Source of the DNA: Syntrophaceae bacterium
GTDB taxonomy: Bacteria; Desulfobacterota; BSN033; UBA1163
Assembly: GCA_013388635.1 (NCBI GenBank)
Contig: JACAEX010000078.1
Location: 1-64,000 of the forward strand
Direction: 5' to 3'
Length of the DNA: 64,000 nt
Made by a program: the position numbers and the translations under genes. The number at the start of each line of letters is the position of its first letter. Position 1 is the stretch's first letter. The notes under the pieces were generated by a model. That model did not search any database. It was not told the origin of the DNA and was given only the letters and a program-made list of their open reading frames with translations. This document shows positions 56,541 to 64,000 of the stretch, piece by piece.

Positions 56541-57518
56541 ATGGCCAAATTGAATATGGTGGAGGCGATCAATTTAGCTCTGCGAGAGGAGATGGAGAGG
56601 GATGATCGGATCGTAGTGCTGGGTGAGGATGTGGGAAAAGAGGGTGGTGTCTTCCGTGTGACCGATGGGCTTCAAGCAAAATTTGGGAAGGATCGGGTGA
56701 TCGACACACCACTGGCAGAGACCGGAATTGTGGGCACGGCCTTCGGCATGGCCGTCTATGGGCTCCGGCCGATTGCGGAGATCCAATTTGAGGGGTTCAT
56801 CTTTCCCTGTCTCGATCAAATCAACAATCACATCGGTCGAATTCGAAACCGGTCGAGGGGAAGATTTACCTGCCCTCTGGTGATCCGATCCCCTTATGGA
56901 GGCGGCATCCACGCCCCCGAACACCATTCAGACAGTCCTGAGGCCATCCTGGCCCATATCCCAGGGATAAAGGTCGTCATTCCCTCTACTCCCTATGAGG
57001 CCAAAGGCCTCCTGATCTCTTCGATCCGAGATCCAGATCCTGTGATCTTCTTCGAACCCAAGCGGATCTACAGGGCCATCCGGGAGGAGGTTCCTGAGGG
57101 CGAATACAGCATCCCCCTCGGAAAGGCGAGGCTGGTTCAAGAGGGCAAGGATGTGACCGTGATCGCCTGGGGAGCGATGGTGAGGGAAGCCCTGAATGCC
57201 GCTGAGCAGTTGAAGGCGGATAAGATCGATGTGGAGGTGATCGATCTGAGGACGATCTCACCGATCGATTCAGAGACCATTGCCGCCTCGATTCGGAAGA
57301 CCGGAAGGGGGGTTATCGTTCACGAGGCAGCCAAGACCTGTGGCCTTGGAGCAGAGATCATCGCCCTGATCAATGAGAAGGCCCTTCTCTCTCTTCAAGC
57401 ACCGATTGAAAGGGTGACAGGCTTTGATATTCCCGTACCTCTTCCGAAGACCGAACATTACTATCTTCCCAATCCCAAAAGGATTGCTTTAGCTGTGAAG
57501 AAGGTGATGAGCTTTTGA
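56541..57518 (+). CDS. pdhB: 2-oxoacid (pyruvate-type) dehydrogenase E1 component, beta subunit
   Basis: A 325-aa partner of E1alpha. It has the transketolase-like start MVEAINLALREEMERDDRIVVLGEDVGKEGGVFRVTDGLQAKFG, the DTPLAETGIVGTAFGMAVYGLRPIAEIQF motif, PYGGGIHAPEHHSDSPEA with the catalytic His, and a C-terminal domain with VIDLRTISPID. The ATG at 56541 has AGAGGAGG upstream; the track start at 56493 lies in repeat DNA. It forms an alpha2beta2 E1 with PdhA. Confidence 0.92.
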   Translation: MAKLNMVEAINLALREEMERDDRIVVLGEDVGKEGGVFRVTDGLQAKFGKDRVIDTPLAETGIVGTAFGMAVYGLRPIAEIQFEGFIFPCLDQINNHIGRIRNRSRGRFTCPLVIRSPYGGGIHAPEHHSDSPEAILAHIPGIKVVIPSTPYEAKGLLISSIRDPDPVIFFEPKRIYRAIREEVPEGEYSIPLGKARLVQEGKDVTVIAWGAMVREALNAAEQLKADKIDVEVIDLRTISPIDSETIAASIRKTGRGVIVHEAAKTCGLGAEIIALINEKALLSLQAPIERVTGFDIPVPLPKTEHYYLPNPKRIALAVKKVMSF

Positions 57519-57598
57519 AAGGAATGATGGAATGGCGAAATAGTGGGTTTTAAAAAAACATCATTCCAATACTCCAATTAGACTTGTTTGGAGGCTTT

Positions 57599-58852
57599 AT
57601 GGCTTTTGAATTCAAATTTCCTGATATTGGAGAGGGATTGACCGAAGGCGAGATCGTCCGCTGGCTGGTGAAGGAGGGGGATGAGGTCAAGGAAGGCCAG
57701 CCTCTGGTCGAGGTTGAAACGGACAAGGCCCTTGCAGAGATTCCTTCTCCAAGGACCGGAGTAATTCTGAAGATACTGGCTCCGGAGAAGGAGATCGTCA
57801 AGGTCGGGCAGGTGATCGTCATCTTTGGAGAGAAGGGAGAATCTCTTGCGGTGCCGTCTCCAAGGCCATCGGTCGGAGTGGTAGGCGAATTGGAAGAGGC
57901 CCCTGAGGAGGCTCCTGCTCTGAAAGCGAGGCCTGAGCCAGTGAGGCTGGCCTTGGTGAGCGAGCATGCATTGGCCACGCCGGCGGTGAGGGCCCTGGCA
58001 AAAGAGCTGGGCGTGGATATAAACAGAGTGAAAGGCAGCGGGCCTGAAGGTCGTGTGCTGGAGAAGGATGTCCGCCTGGTGGTAGAAGGAAAGGAGAAGC
58101 CAGTCGAGCAGGTGAAGGTTCCCAGGAAGGTTAAGAAGTACGACATGTACGGATACATCGAACATATCCCCCTCCGAGGTGTTCGGAGATCGATTGCCAA
58201 AGCGATGGTCAAATCGAAATATACCGCGCCCCATGTGACCGCAATGGATGAAGCGGATGTCACAGAGCTATGGAAGATCAGGGAGAAGGAAAAAACGGTG
58301 GCGGAGAAGAAAGGGATCCGGTTGACCATCCTTCCATTCATTGCGAAGGCCGTGATCGCCGGTCTGATCGAGCATCCTTATCTCAATGCATCGCTGGATG
58401 ATGAGAATGAGGAGATCATTCTGAAAAAATATTACAACATCGGCTTTGCCACCGATACGCCCGAAGGTCTGATGGTCCCTGTGATCAAGAATGCAAAGGA
58501 TAAGTCGATCCTCCAGCTTGCAGAGGAATTGACCCAGCTCGCCGAAAAGGCGCGCAACCGGACGATCGATTTGGCCGATCTGAAGGGCGGGACCTTTACC
58601 ATTACCAACTACGGGGCCTTGGGCGGGATTTATGGCACCCCGATCATCAACTATCCCGAGGTGGCCATTCTGGGCGTGGGAAAGATCAAAGACACACCGG
58701 TGGTGAGGGAAGGGAAGATTGAGATCCGAAAAATTCTTCCCCTGGCTCTCTCCTTCGACCATCGGGTGGTCGATGGCGGGGAGGCCACAAGATTTCTTAA
58801 CACGGTCATCGCCCGGCTCGAAGACCCTGACCTGATTCTCCTGGAGAGTTAG
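57599..58852 (+). CDS. pdhC: 2-oxoacid dehydrogenase E2 (dihydrolipoamide acyltransferase)
   Basis: A 417-aa acyltransferase. It has a single N-terminal lipoyl domain with lipoyl-Lys in VETDKALAEI, a peripheral-subunit-binding domain (ATPAVRALAKELGVDINRVKGSGPEGRVLEKDV) and a catalytic core ending with the active-site motif SFDHRVVDGGEATRF. The ATG at 57599 (GGAGG upstream) fits the MAFEFKFPDIGEGLTEGEI start better than the TTG of the track. It completes E1alpha-E1beta-E2; no E3 (lipoamide dehydrogenase) is in the window. Confidence 0.93.
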   Translation: MAFEFKFPDIGEGLTEGEIVRWLVKEGDEVKEGQPLVEVETDKALAEIPSPRTGVILKILAPEKEIVKVGQVIVIFGEKGESLAVPSPRPSVGVVGELEEAPEEAPALKARPEPVRLALVSEHALATPAVRALAKELGVDINRVKGSGPEGRVLEKDVRLVVEGKEKPVEQVKVPRKVKKYDMYGYIEHIPLRGVRRSIAKAMVKSKYTAPHVTAMDEADVTELWKIREKEKTVAEKKGIRLTILPFIAKAVIAGLIEHPYLNASLDDENEEIILKKYYNIGFATDTPEGLMVPVIKNAKDKSILQLAEELTQLAEKARNRTIDLADLKGGTFTITNYGALGGIYGTPIINYPEVAILGVGKIKDTPVVREGKIEIRKILPLALSFDHRVVDGGEATRFLNTVIARLEDPDLILLES

Positions 58853-59042
58853 AAGCTCAGGCACGAAAAGAATCAGCCGCTCCTTTTTCCCCTGCCGCTT
58901 TACGCCTTGCTAATGAGACATTTTTACTTGACAAAAATCTGCGTGGCAGATTGATATCAGATTATTCTGAAGGGACTGCGGTTGGAATTGAGACCTCGCC
59001 TCTATTTTTAGAATTCCGCATCAGAATCTCCATTTTTTTCTC

Positions 59043-59071
59043 TTGACATCTCTAAAAAATGGTTCTATAAA
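59043..59071 (+). promoter_or_regulatory. lexA promoter
   Basis: TTGACA, 17-nt spacer, TATAAA, 46 bp before the lexA ATG. A second TTGACA with a weaker -10 (TTGATA) lies at 58928-58956. The rest of the 58853-59116 gap holds no gene. Confidence 0.8.
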
Positions 59072-59072
59072 T

Positions 59073-59090
59073 GGTCTACAAATGTTGACC
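59073..59090 (+). promoter_or_regulatory. LexA operator (Geobacter-type)
   Basis: GGTCTACAAATGTTGACC fits GGTTN2CN4GN3ACC, the LexA box known from Geobacter, at all but one fixed position. It starts right after the -10, ideal for autorepression. Confidence 0.7.
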
Positions 59091-59116
59091 TAAATGGGAG
59101 AGCGTGAGGAAGAGCA

Positions 59117-59737
59117 ATGGAAGAAGAATTGACGTCAACTCAAAAAAATGTCTTAAATTTTTTGAACCGTTTCCTGAAGGATAAAGGGTTTCCGCCAACA
59201 CTTCGGGAGATTGCTTCTCACTTTGGATTGAAGGGGCCCAGGGCACCTCAAAAAACGCTCCATATCTTGGAAAAGAAAGGATACATCCGGAGAGTCCCAG
59301 GAGGTTCGAGGGCAATTGAGATTTTGAGCCCCCCTCCTATCCAGAGAACCCGGGTCTTTTCTGTCCCGATTGTGGGAAGGGTGAAGGCAGGCGAACCCAT
59401 CCTCGCCATCGAAAATATCGAAGGGCATATCCAGATCGATCGAACCTTTGTCTCCTCAGAGGATGTCTTCCTCCTTCGGATTCAGGGAGATAGCATGATC
59501 GAGGCCCATATTCAGGATGGGGATTTTGCCTTGGTGAAGCCCCAGTCCAGTGCAGAGAACGGAGAGATCGTTGTCGCCTTGATTGAGGATGAGGCGACGA
59601 TAAAAAGAATCTTCCAAAAGAGGGATTTGGTCCGTTTGGAACCTGCCAATTCCAATATGGAGCCGATTGTTGTCAGGAAAGGAGAGAAGAAAGTCACCAT
59701 CGTCGGAAAAGTCATCGGGATTTTTAGAAAACTTTAA
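59117..59737 (+). CDS. lexA: LexA SOS repressor
   Basis: A 206-aa repressor/autoprotease. Its N-terminal winged HTH (TSTQKNVLNFLNRFLKDKGFPPTLREIASHFGLKGPRAPQKTLHILEKKGYIRR) is followed by the cleavage site Ala-Gly in VGRVKAGEPIL, the catalytic Ser in IQGDSMIEAHIQDGD and the catalytic Lys in VVALIEDEATIKRI. The recognition helix differs from E. coli (LKGPRAPQKTL), in line with the different operator. Upstream there is a promoter with a LexA box, downstream dinB, so the pair forms an SOS unit. Confidence 0.95.
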   Translation: MEEELTSTQKNVLNFLNRFLKDKGFPPTLREIASHFGLKGPRAPQKTLHILEKKGYIRRVPGGSRAIEILSPPPIQRTRVFSVPIVGRVKAGEPILAIENIEGHIQIDRTFVSSEDVFLLRIQGDSMIEAHIQDGDFALVKPQSSAENGEIVVALIEDEATIKRIFQKRDLVRLEPANSNMEPIVVRKGEKKVTIVGKVIGIFRKL

Positions 59738-59743
59738 CCCAAA

Positions 59744-59857
59744 GGGTTCCAGGGGACAAGGGTTCAAGTGGTTAAATGAAATTCTGAAGAACCCTATTAG
59801 ATTTTTTATTCCATAAACCTTCGACCCCTTGACCCCCCGAATCCTTGAGCCCTTGTG
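59744..59857. repeat. Inverted repeat between lexA and dinB
   Basis: ACAAGGGTTCAAG and CTTGAGCCCTTGT (one mismatch), within longer arms rich in GGGTTC/GACCCC. Third intergenic inverted-repeat element of the window, with different arms from those at 19.6 and 56.4 kb. Confidence 0.6.
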
Positions 59858-59862
59858 CTTTT

Positions 59863-61014
59863 ATGGATCGCATTATTCTCCATATCGATATGGATGCCTT
59901 CTTCATCTCGGTGGAGCAGAGGGACGATCCAGGCTTACGTGGAAAGGCCGCAGCGGTTTGTGGCTCACTTTCTCGGGGTGTGGTCACCTCTGCCAACTAC
60001 GAGGCAAGGCCTTATGGGATACGGGCTGGAATGCCGATTCAGGAGGCAAAGAGGAGATGCCCTCAATTGATCCTTGTTGAGGGGGACCATTCCAAATATA
60101 CGGAGGCAGCTTCCCGGATTTTTGCGATTCTAAAGGATTATACACCCCTTGTTGAAATTGCCTCCATTGACGAGGCCTATCTCGACATCACCCGATCCCA
60201 ACTCCTCTTCAAGTCTCCTCTCCATATCGCCCGATCGATCAAAGACCGAATTCGAGAAAAGGAGAAACTGACATGTTCCATTGGAATTGGCCCTAATAAA
60301 CTTCTTGCCAAGCTTGGAAGCCGTCTGAAAAAACCGGATGGACTTGTGATGATCGAAAAAGAGAGGGTTGAAGAGATATTAAAGGATCTCCCTGTTTCAG
60401 ACCTCTTTGGCATCGGTCCGAAACTTACGGAAGGGTTGAATTCGATGGGGATCTTCACCTGTGGCCAATTAGGAAGGTGCCCTGTTTCCCTGCTGAACAG
60501 GCGGTTTGGAGTGATCGGCAAACGGCTTCAGGAGATGGGGTTGGGATTGGATGATAGCCCGGTCGTGCCTTTTGATGAAGAGGAAGAAGCAAGGTCGATC
60601 AGCCACAGTGTCACCCTCGAAGAGGATTCCTCTGATTCGAATCTCCTGAGAAAAGTCCTCCTTCAGCTTTCGGAAAGGGTTTCGAGGAGGATGCGCCGGG
60701 ATTCTTTCTATGGAAGGAGGGTGACCTTGACCATTCGTTATTCCGATTTCTACACCTTCACCAAACAGAAGACCCTTTCCCAGTGGATCAATAGCGGGAA
60801 CGAGATATTTCATCATGCCACCGAGATTTTCGAATCGATCCTCCATCCTAAACCGATTCGGCTCTTAGGGGTTGGGATGTCCCTATTGAAAAAGGATTGG
60901 TGCCAGTTGGATCTCTTTGAGAAGAGGGATAAGAAGGACAAGTTGCTGAAGGCCATGGATCGAGTCAACGAACGCTTCGGAGACTGGACATTGACCTGGG
61001 CCTCGCTCCTCTAA
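59863..61014 (+). CDS. dinB: DNA polymerase IV (Y-family)
   Basis: A 383-aa translesion polymerase. It starts MDRIILHIDMDAFFISVEQR (first catalytic Asp), then the SLSRGVVTSANYEARPYGIRAGMP motif, the catalytic pair in VEIASIDEAYLDIT, the HhH region LFGIGPKLTEGLNSMGI, and a little-finger domain ending LDLFEKRDKKDK, a beta-clamp-binding type motif (QLDLF). The ATG at 59863 fits the family; no clear Shine-Dalgarno lies upstream, perhaps because of the inverted repeat. Probably co-transcribed with lexA and SOS-induced. Confidence 0.94.
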   Translation: MDRIILHIDMDAFFISVEQRDDPGLRGKAAAVCGSLSRGVVTSANYEARPYGIRAGMPIQEAKRRCPQLILVEGDHSKYTEAASRIFAILKDYTPLVEIASIDEAYLDITRSQLLFKSPLHIARSIKDRIREKEKLTCSIGIGPNKLLAKLGSRLKKPDGLVMIEKERVEEILKDLPVSDLFGIGPKLTEGLNSMGIFTCGQLGRCPVSLLNRRFGVIGKRLQEMGLGLDDSPVVPFDEEEEARSISHSVTLEEDSSDSNLLRKVLLQLSERVSRRMRRDSFYGRRVTLTIRYSDFYTFTKQKTLSQWINSGNEIFHHATEIFESILHPKPIRLLGVGMSLLKKDWCQLDLFEKRDKKDKLLKAMDRVNERFGDWTLTWASLL

Positions 61015-61225
61015 ATGTTGAATTCGGATTCTGGACTGGGGATGAACGAAGAAGATCGTACTCCAGGAACGGCTGACGGGATCAGGGATTCCTCGCATTC
61101 CAAATCTGGCTTTTTCACTGTTTCGAAAATTTGACAGAGGTTGAGGAAAAGATGTAGATTTCAACTGGGAATTGATCAGAAAAGCGTATAGCAAATGGTC
61201 TCTTCAGAGCTAAGGGGGTGAGGGG

Positions 61226-61708
61226 ATGGAGCTTTCTCCGAAGACCATTGAGCATTTTCGCAACCCTAAGAATGTGGGGGAGATTGAGAACCCGGAGGGA
61301 ACGGGCGATATCCTTAATCCGGTTTGTGGAGACAAGACCGTTCTTTATCTGCGGATCAGAGAAGGGGTGATTGAGGATGCCAAATTCCTTTCTTTTGGAT
61401 GTGCGGTAACCATTGCCTCTGCCTCTGTCTTTACTGAGAAGATCAAAGGGCAGAGGATCTCTGAATTGCTTTCAGGAACCGATGAGGGGATCATCAGGCA
61501 GCTGATCAGCCTGATCGAGGGCGAGCTGGGAGAGATCCCTCCTGCAAAGCTTCACTGTCCGCCAGCCACGGTTCAGGTCTTCCTTGAGGCGGTCTCCAGA
61601 TACCTGGAGAAAGAGGGAGAAGCCCAGATGAGTTCAAGAATAAAAGGCTTGATCCCGAAGGTATCGGAGTACTACCAGAGGGGGGAAAAGGCAGAAGAGG
61701 CCGTCTGA
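61226..61708 (+). CDS. IscU/NifU-N-like Fe-S scaffold protein
   Basis: A 160-aa protein. It has the IscU-type start LSPKTIEHFRNPKNVGEIENPEGTG and three Cys of the scaffold: NPVCGD, FGCAVTIASASV (without the second Cys-Gly of classic FGCGSAIASSS) and KLHCPPATVQ. It assembles [2Fe-2S] or [4Fe-4S] clusters for transfer. The C-terminal 25 residues (SSRIKGLIPKVSEYYQRGEKAEEAV) extend beyond E. coli IscU. No iscS partner is adjacent. GGGGGTGAGGGG precedes the ATG. Confidence 0.88.
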   Translation: MELSPKTIEHFRNPKNVGEIENPEGTGDILNPVCGDKTVLYLRIREGVIEDAKFLSFGCAVTIASASVFTEKIKGQRISELLSGTDEGIIRQLISLIEGELGEIPPAKLHCPPATVQVFLEAVSRYLEKEGEAQMSSRIKGLIPKVSEYYQRGEKAEEAV

Positions 61709-61724
61709 TTTTCTTCTTTCTCTT

Positions 61725-62516
61725 TCATCTGAGATCGTACTCCAATAATCTCGCGAATCTAAATCCCCTCTTTCTTAGCTCCGGGATGGCTGCCATGAGC
61801 CCTTCCGCTGTTTCACCTTCAGGATGGTTCATGTGCATGAGAATGATGGAGGAAGCGGGAGCACGGAGGAGGGCATTTTTTACTTGATCTTTTGAGTAGG
61901 TTGCACCTCCATCTCCGGGAAGACTGAAACTGACGACTTCATAACCCAGGGCCCTGGCCACCTCCACGCCGATCTCATCACAGTAGGACGTTCCAGGTCG
62001 GTAATATCTCGGTCTTCTACCTGTGAGCTCCTCAATTTTTATGGCATTCCCTTCTATCTCGTCCACGAGCTCAGCCACGCTGCCCGTCCCTTTTATCCCA
62101 TGAGCGGATCGGCCGTTGACCGAGCAGGGTTTATGGTTTAACCCATGATTTTCAATTTCAAAGAGCGGATGGCTTACCAATTCGTTAAAAATGGCACCAT
62201 TCGCACGAATCCAACGACCGCTTATAAATAAGGTGGCAGGGAGATTTTGATTTTTCAGGTACTCGATCAACCTGGCATCGTATCCAGTGCCACGTATTCC
62301 CCCACAGGCATCAAAGGTTAATGCCAACACTTTCTGATCTGTCTTCAGCCTGGTTCTAACGCCTGTTACCCTCACTCCCCATTCTTTTGGGGACCTCCCC
62401 GTGAAGGCCGAGACGATCTCAGCCTTTGTTCTTGTTTGCTGACATTGTCCGATGTCGATATTCTGGAGAAGGAATAAAGAGAGAAGGGTTAACCCGATCC
62501 GAAGGGTTCTGTTCAC
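61725..62516 (-). CDS. Exported polysaccharide deacetylase (NodB-like)
   Basis: A 263-aa protein with a signal peptide (MNRTLRIGLTLLSLFLLQNIDIGQC) and a CE4/NodB domain: ALTFDACGG (metal motif TFDD with the second Asp replaced by Ala), ISGRWIRAN, the HG-type motif EIENHGLNHKPCS, RYYRPGTSYCDEI, and the end SIILMHMNHPEG. The TFDACGG variant occurs in a known subgroup that still keeps the catalytic first Asp. It acts on cell-wall or other glycans in the periplasm. GTG start. Confidence 0.88.
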   Translation of the reverse strand: MNRTLRIGLTLLSLFLLQNIDIGQCQQTRTKAEIVSAFTGRSPKEWGVRVTGVRTRLKTDQKVLALTFDACGGIRGTGYDARLIEYLKNQNLPATLFISGRWIRANGAIFNELVSHPLFEIENHGLNHKPCSVNGRSAHGIKGTGSVAELVDEIEGNAIKIEELTGRRPRYYRPGTSYCDEIGVEVARALGYEVVSFSLPGDGGATYSKDQVKNALLRAPASSIILMHMNHPEGETAEGLMAAIPELRKRGFRFARLLEYDLR

Positions 62517-62560
62517 CTCTTCTTTTTAACCTGTCGTTCAGGAGTTCTGCAACATCATGG

Positions 62561-62589
62561 TTGACAATCCCTTCCCGTTCGTCTATTCT
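62561..62589 (+). promoter_or_regulatory. Promoter for the DUF72 gene
   Basis: TTGACA, 17 nt, TATTCT, placing the transcript start near 62596. Confidence 0.5.
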
Positions 62590-62595
62590 TTAGCT

Positions 62596-62623
62596 ATCGG
62601 GCCGTCGGGCCCGATTTCTTTAT
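62596..62623 (+). terminator. GC-rich hairpin at the predicted 5' end of the DUF72 transcript
   Basis: ATCGGGCC-GTCG-GGCCCGAT, perfect 8-bp stem, then TTCTTTATT. Looks like an intrinsic terminator, but lies right at the predicted start of the mRNA, so it may instead be a 5' protective or attenuating hairpin. Confidence 0.5.
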
Positions 62624-62674
62624 TTCATAAGCAGAGGATCGTGGGGCTGTCTGATAGGCTCGATCGGAGAAGAA

Positions 62675-63478
62675 GTGATCAGGATCGGAACCAGCGGCTT
62701 TTCATTCCCGGATTGGAAGGGAACGGTTTATCCCATCGGTATTCGAGAAGGGGATATGTTAACCTTTTATGAGAAAGAGCTGGGATTTAATGCCCTGGAG
62801 GTGAACTTCACCTACTATACGCTTCCCTCCCAGAGGAGTTTTGAGGCGATGTCGAAGAAGACCTCCAGGGAGTTCGAATTTGTTGTGAAGTGTTTCAAGG
62901 GGATGACCCATGAAATTCGTGATGCTCAAACCGGTGCGAGGTTGAATAATCAGGAGATCTTTGAGAGGTTTAAGTACAGCCTCCTCCCTTTGAGCGAGGA
63001 AGGGAAGCTGGCGTGCGTCCTGGCCCAGTTTCCGTACGGGTTCTTTCCCAATCGGGAGAACCTCGAGTATCTTGGGGAGTTCAAGGAGAGGATGGGAGAT
63101 ATGCCGCTGGTCTTCGAGTTTCGAAATCGGGCATGGGTGGGAGAGCCGACCTTTCAATTCTTAGAGAGGAATGGGATCGGATTCTGCATCGTTGACGAAC
63201 CCAAGCTACCCAAGCTGATGCCCTTCGTTCTGAGGACCACCTCTGACATGGCCTACTTCCGGTTTCACGGCAGAAATCCAAATTGGTTCAATGTTCCGAT
63301 GAAGGTTCGGTATGATTACCTCTACAGCGAAGCGGAGTTGAAGGAGTTTGTTCCTGAGATCCAAGCGATCTCCCGGAAGACTGCAAAGACTCTGATCTTT
63401 TTTAACAATTGTTATTCAGGTTCCGCGGCAAAAAATGCAGCGCAGATGGCCCGGCTGCTCATGGAGCAGCAGCCGTGA
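62675..63478 (+). CDS. DUF72 family protein
   Basis: A 267-aa TIM-barrel-like protein of the DUF72 (YecE) family: RIGTSGFSFPDWKGTVYPIGIREGDMLTFYEKELGFNALEVNFTYYTLPSQRSFEAMSKKT, then FEFVVKCFKGMTH, VFEFRNRAWVGE and YFRFHGRNPNW, ending KTLIFFNNCYSGSAAKNAAQM. A phosphate-binding role has been suggested but the function is unknown. GTG start with GGAGAAGAA upstream. Confidence 0.9.
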   Translation: MIRIGTSGFSFPDWKGTVYPIGIREGDMLTFYEKELGFNALEVNFTYYTLPSQRSFEAMSKKTSREFEFVVKCFKGMTHEIRDAQTGARLNNQEIFERFKYSLLPLSEEGKLACVLAQFPYGFFPNRENLEYLGEFKERMGDMPLVFEFRNRAWVGEPTFQFLERNGIGFCIVDEPKLPKLMPFVLRTTSDMAYFRFHGRNPNWFNVPMKVRYDYLYSEAELKEFVPEIQAISRKTAKTLIFFNNCYSGSAAKNAAQMARLLMEQQP

Positions 63479-63522
63479 GTCAACAGTACTCAACACTCTG
63501 AACTGCGACGGAGGAGCAAACC

Positions 63523-63900
63523 GTGATTGAGATCGATTTTGAGAAAGGTGAGGGTCTGATACCGGTGATCGTTCAGGACGCATCCACGAATGAGGTGCTG
63601 ATGTTGGGTTATATGAACCGGGAGGCATGGGAGAGGACGCTTGCCACAAAACGATCAGCGTTCTGGTCGAGGTCCCGGAAGAGACTTTGGGTCAAAGGAG
63701 AGACGTCAGGCCATTTCCAGGAGGTTAAGGAGATCTTTCTCGATTGTGACGGGGATGCCCTCCTGTTAAAGGTGGATCAGGTGGGAGGGGCTGCCTGCCA
63801 TACAGGTTTTCGAAGCTGTTTCCACCACCGGTACGAGAACGGCGGGTGGAAGACTTTCGGAAGGAGAGTTTTTGATCCAGAGGAGGTATATAAAAAGTGA
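63523..63900 (+). CDS. hisI: Phosphoribosyl-AMP cyclohydrolase
   Basis: A 125-aa monofunctional His[53 protein letters not shown], then the zinc-binding Cys region [29 protein letters not shown]. It opens the adenine ring in the third step of histidine synthesis. The fused phosphoribosyl-ATP pyrophosphatase domain (HisE) is absent. It overlaps the hisG start, so a small his operon runs out of the window. Confidence 0.95.
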   Translation: MIEIDFEKGEGLIPVIVQDASTNEVLMLGYMNREAWERTLATKRSAFWSRSRKRLWVKGETSGHFQEVKEIFLDCDGDALLLKVDQVGGAACHTGFRSCFHHRYENGGWKTFGRRVFDPEEVYKK

Positions 63901-64000
63901 AGGTACTGAAGCTTGGGATTCCAAAAGGAAGTCTGGAGAATGCGACGATCGAACTTTTTAAAAAATCAGGGTGGAAGATCTCGGTCAGCTCCCGGAGCTA
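63897..64000 (+). CDS. hisG: ATP phosphoribosyltransferase, N-terminal part (cut by window end)
   Basis: From the GTG at 63897: [34 protein letters not shown], the usual HisG opening (LGIPKGSL...LF.K.G). It catalyses the first step of histidine synthesis. It overlaps the hisI stop codon by 3 bp, indicating coupled translation. Partial at the window edge. Confidence 0.9.
   Translation, partial: MKVLKLGIPKGSLENATIELFKKSGWKISVSSRS

Noticed and set aside
61883-62516. Polysaccharide deacetylase as inactive because TFDD is TFDA
   Set aside because: The TFDACGG form is a known subgroup and other catalytic motifs are kept, so loss of function cannot be claimed.
1-64000. CRISPR array, rRNA genes, replication origin, intact insertion sequence
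   Set aside because: None seen; no regular spacer-repeat pattern and no rRNA-like blocks. Repeats found are few-copy palindromes or tRNA-derived.

Overview
The window looks like a chromosomal stretch of an anaerobic Desulfobacterota (former Deltaproteobacteria, Syntrophia/sulfate-reducer-like) genome. Supporting this are an indolepyruvate:ferredoxin oxidoreductase next to a TrpB2-type tryptophan synthase, a gene cluster of fused heterodisulfide-reductase-like flavoproteins, a HybA/HybB-type membrane module with glycine-cleavage-H-like proteins, a probable selenoprotein, and a LexA operator that resembles the Geobacter type. No database search was run. Family names come from motifs read in the translations.

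Layout. 1-0.6 kb: non-coding apart from a collapsed REP-associated transposase remnant. 0.6-5.3 kb (minus): iorB, iorA, a small Cys-containing protein and trpB2. 5.7-14.6 kb (minus): one eight-gene redox operon from a strong promoter at about 14.8 kb: Old-Yellow-Enzyme-type reductase, unidentified protein, ferredoxin, VOC/epimerase-like protein, ferredoxin, HdrA, HdrA-MvhD fusion, HdrC-GltD fusion. It looks like an NAD(P)H/ferredoxin/acyl-CoA electron-transfer or bifurcation unit without HdrB. 15-24.7 kb (minus): MltD-type transglycosylase, secreted rhodanese, glycogen synthase, MscS channel, DUF502, FtsH, PurB. 24.8-28.6 kb: methionine aminopeptidase (possibly leaderless), cysteine-synthase-like enzyme, thioredoxin-like protein, aldo/keto reductase, PilZ protein.

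28.7-37.4 kb is the accessory part. A GIY-YIG gene and an intact tRNA-Ala(GGC) lie between 31-bp perfect direct repeats that are themselves pieces of a tRNA-Ala-like gene. Next to it, tRNA-Leu(CAA) is followed by a 7.9-kb island closed by a 60-bp copy (one mismatch) of the 3' part of that tRNA, the classic footprint of integration into a tRNA gene. The island contains helicase N-terminal remnants, a DUF2283 protein, a DUF433/DUF5615 toxin-antitoxin-like pair, broken TPR/RelE pieces and, most notably, a three-gene set: a 150-aa protein with a Tat-like signal, a MvdD/graspetide-type ATP-grasp ligase, and an exported-looking TPR-CHAT protease. The mature N-terminus of the CHAT protein carries four tandem copies of [S/D]VAPSDF, similar to the PSD element of microviridin cores. 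I think this is the best candidate for an undescribed system: a side-chain-cyclised (graspetide-like) protease or protease/precursor pair.

37.4-46.9 kb: small antisense ORF and divergent XRE regulator, then a putative sigma-54-driven operon (two membrane GcvH-like proteins, HybA/HybB-type subunits, a Cys-rich GcvH-like protein) followed by a sensor kinase with c-heme motifs in its periplasmic domain, its NtrC-type regulator and an archaemetzincin. 47-52.7 kb: acidic protein, Lgt, GH57/DUF3536 enzyme, divergent Nramp-like transporter. 52.7-53.4 kb: intergenic repeats. 53.4-58.9 kb: DoxX, UbiA-type prenyltransferase, a UxxC thioredoxin-like selenoprotein with a bSECIS-like hairpin (split at its UGA in the ORF track), and the E1alpha/E1beta/E2 genes of a 2-oxoacid dehydrogenase. 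59-64 kb: lexA with its operator, dinB, IscU-like scaffold, polysaccharide deacetylase, DUF72 protein, hisI and the start of hisG at the window edge.
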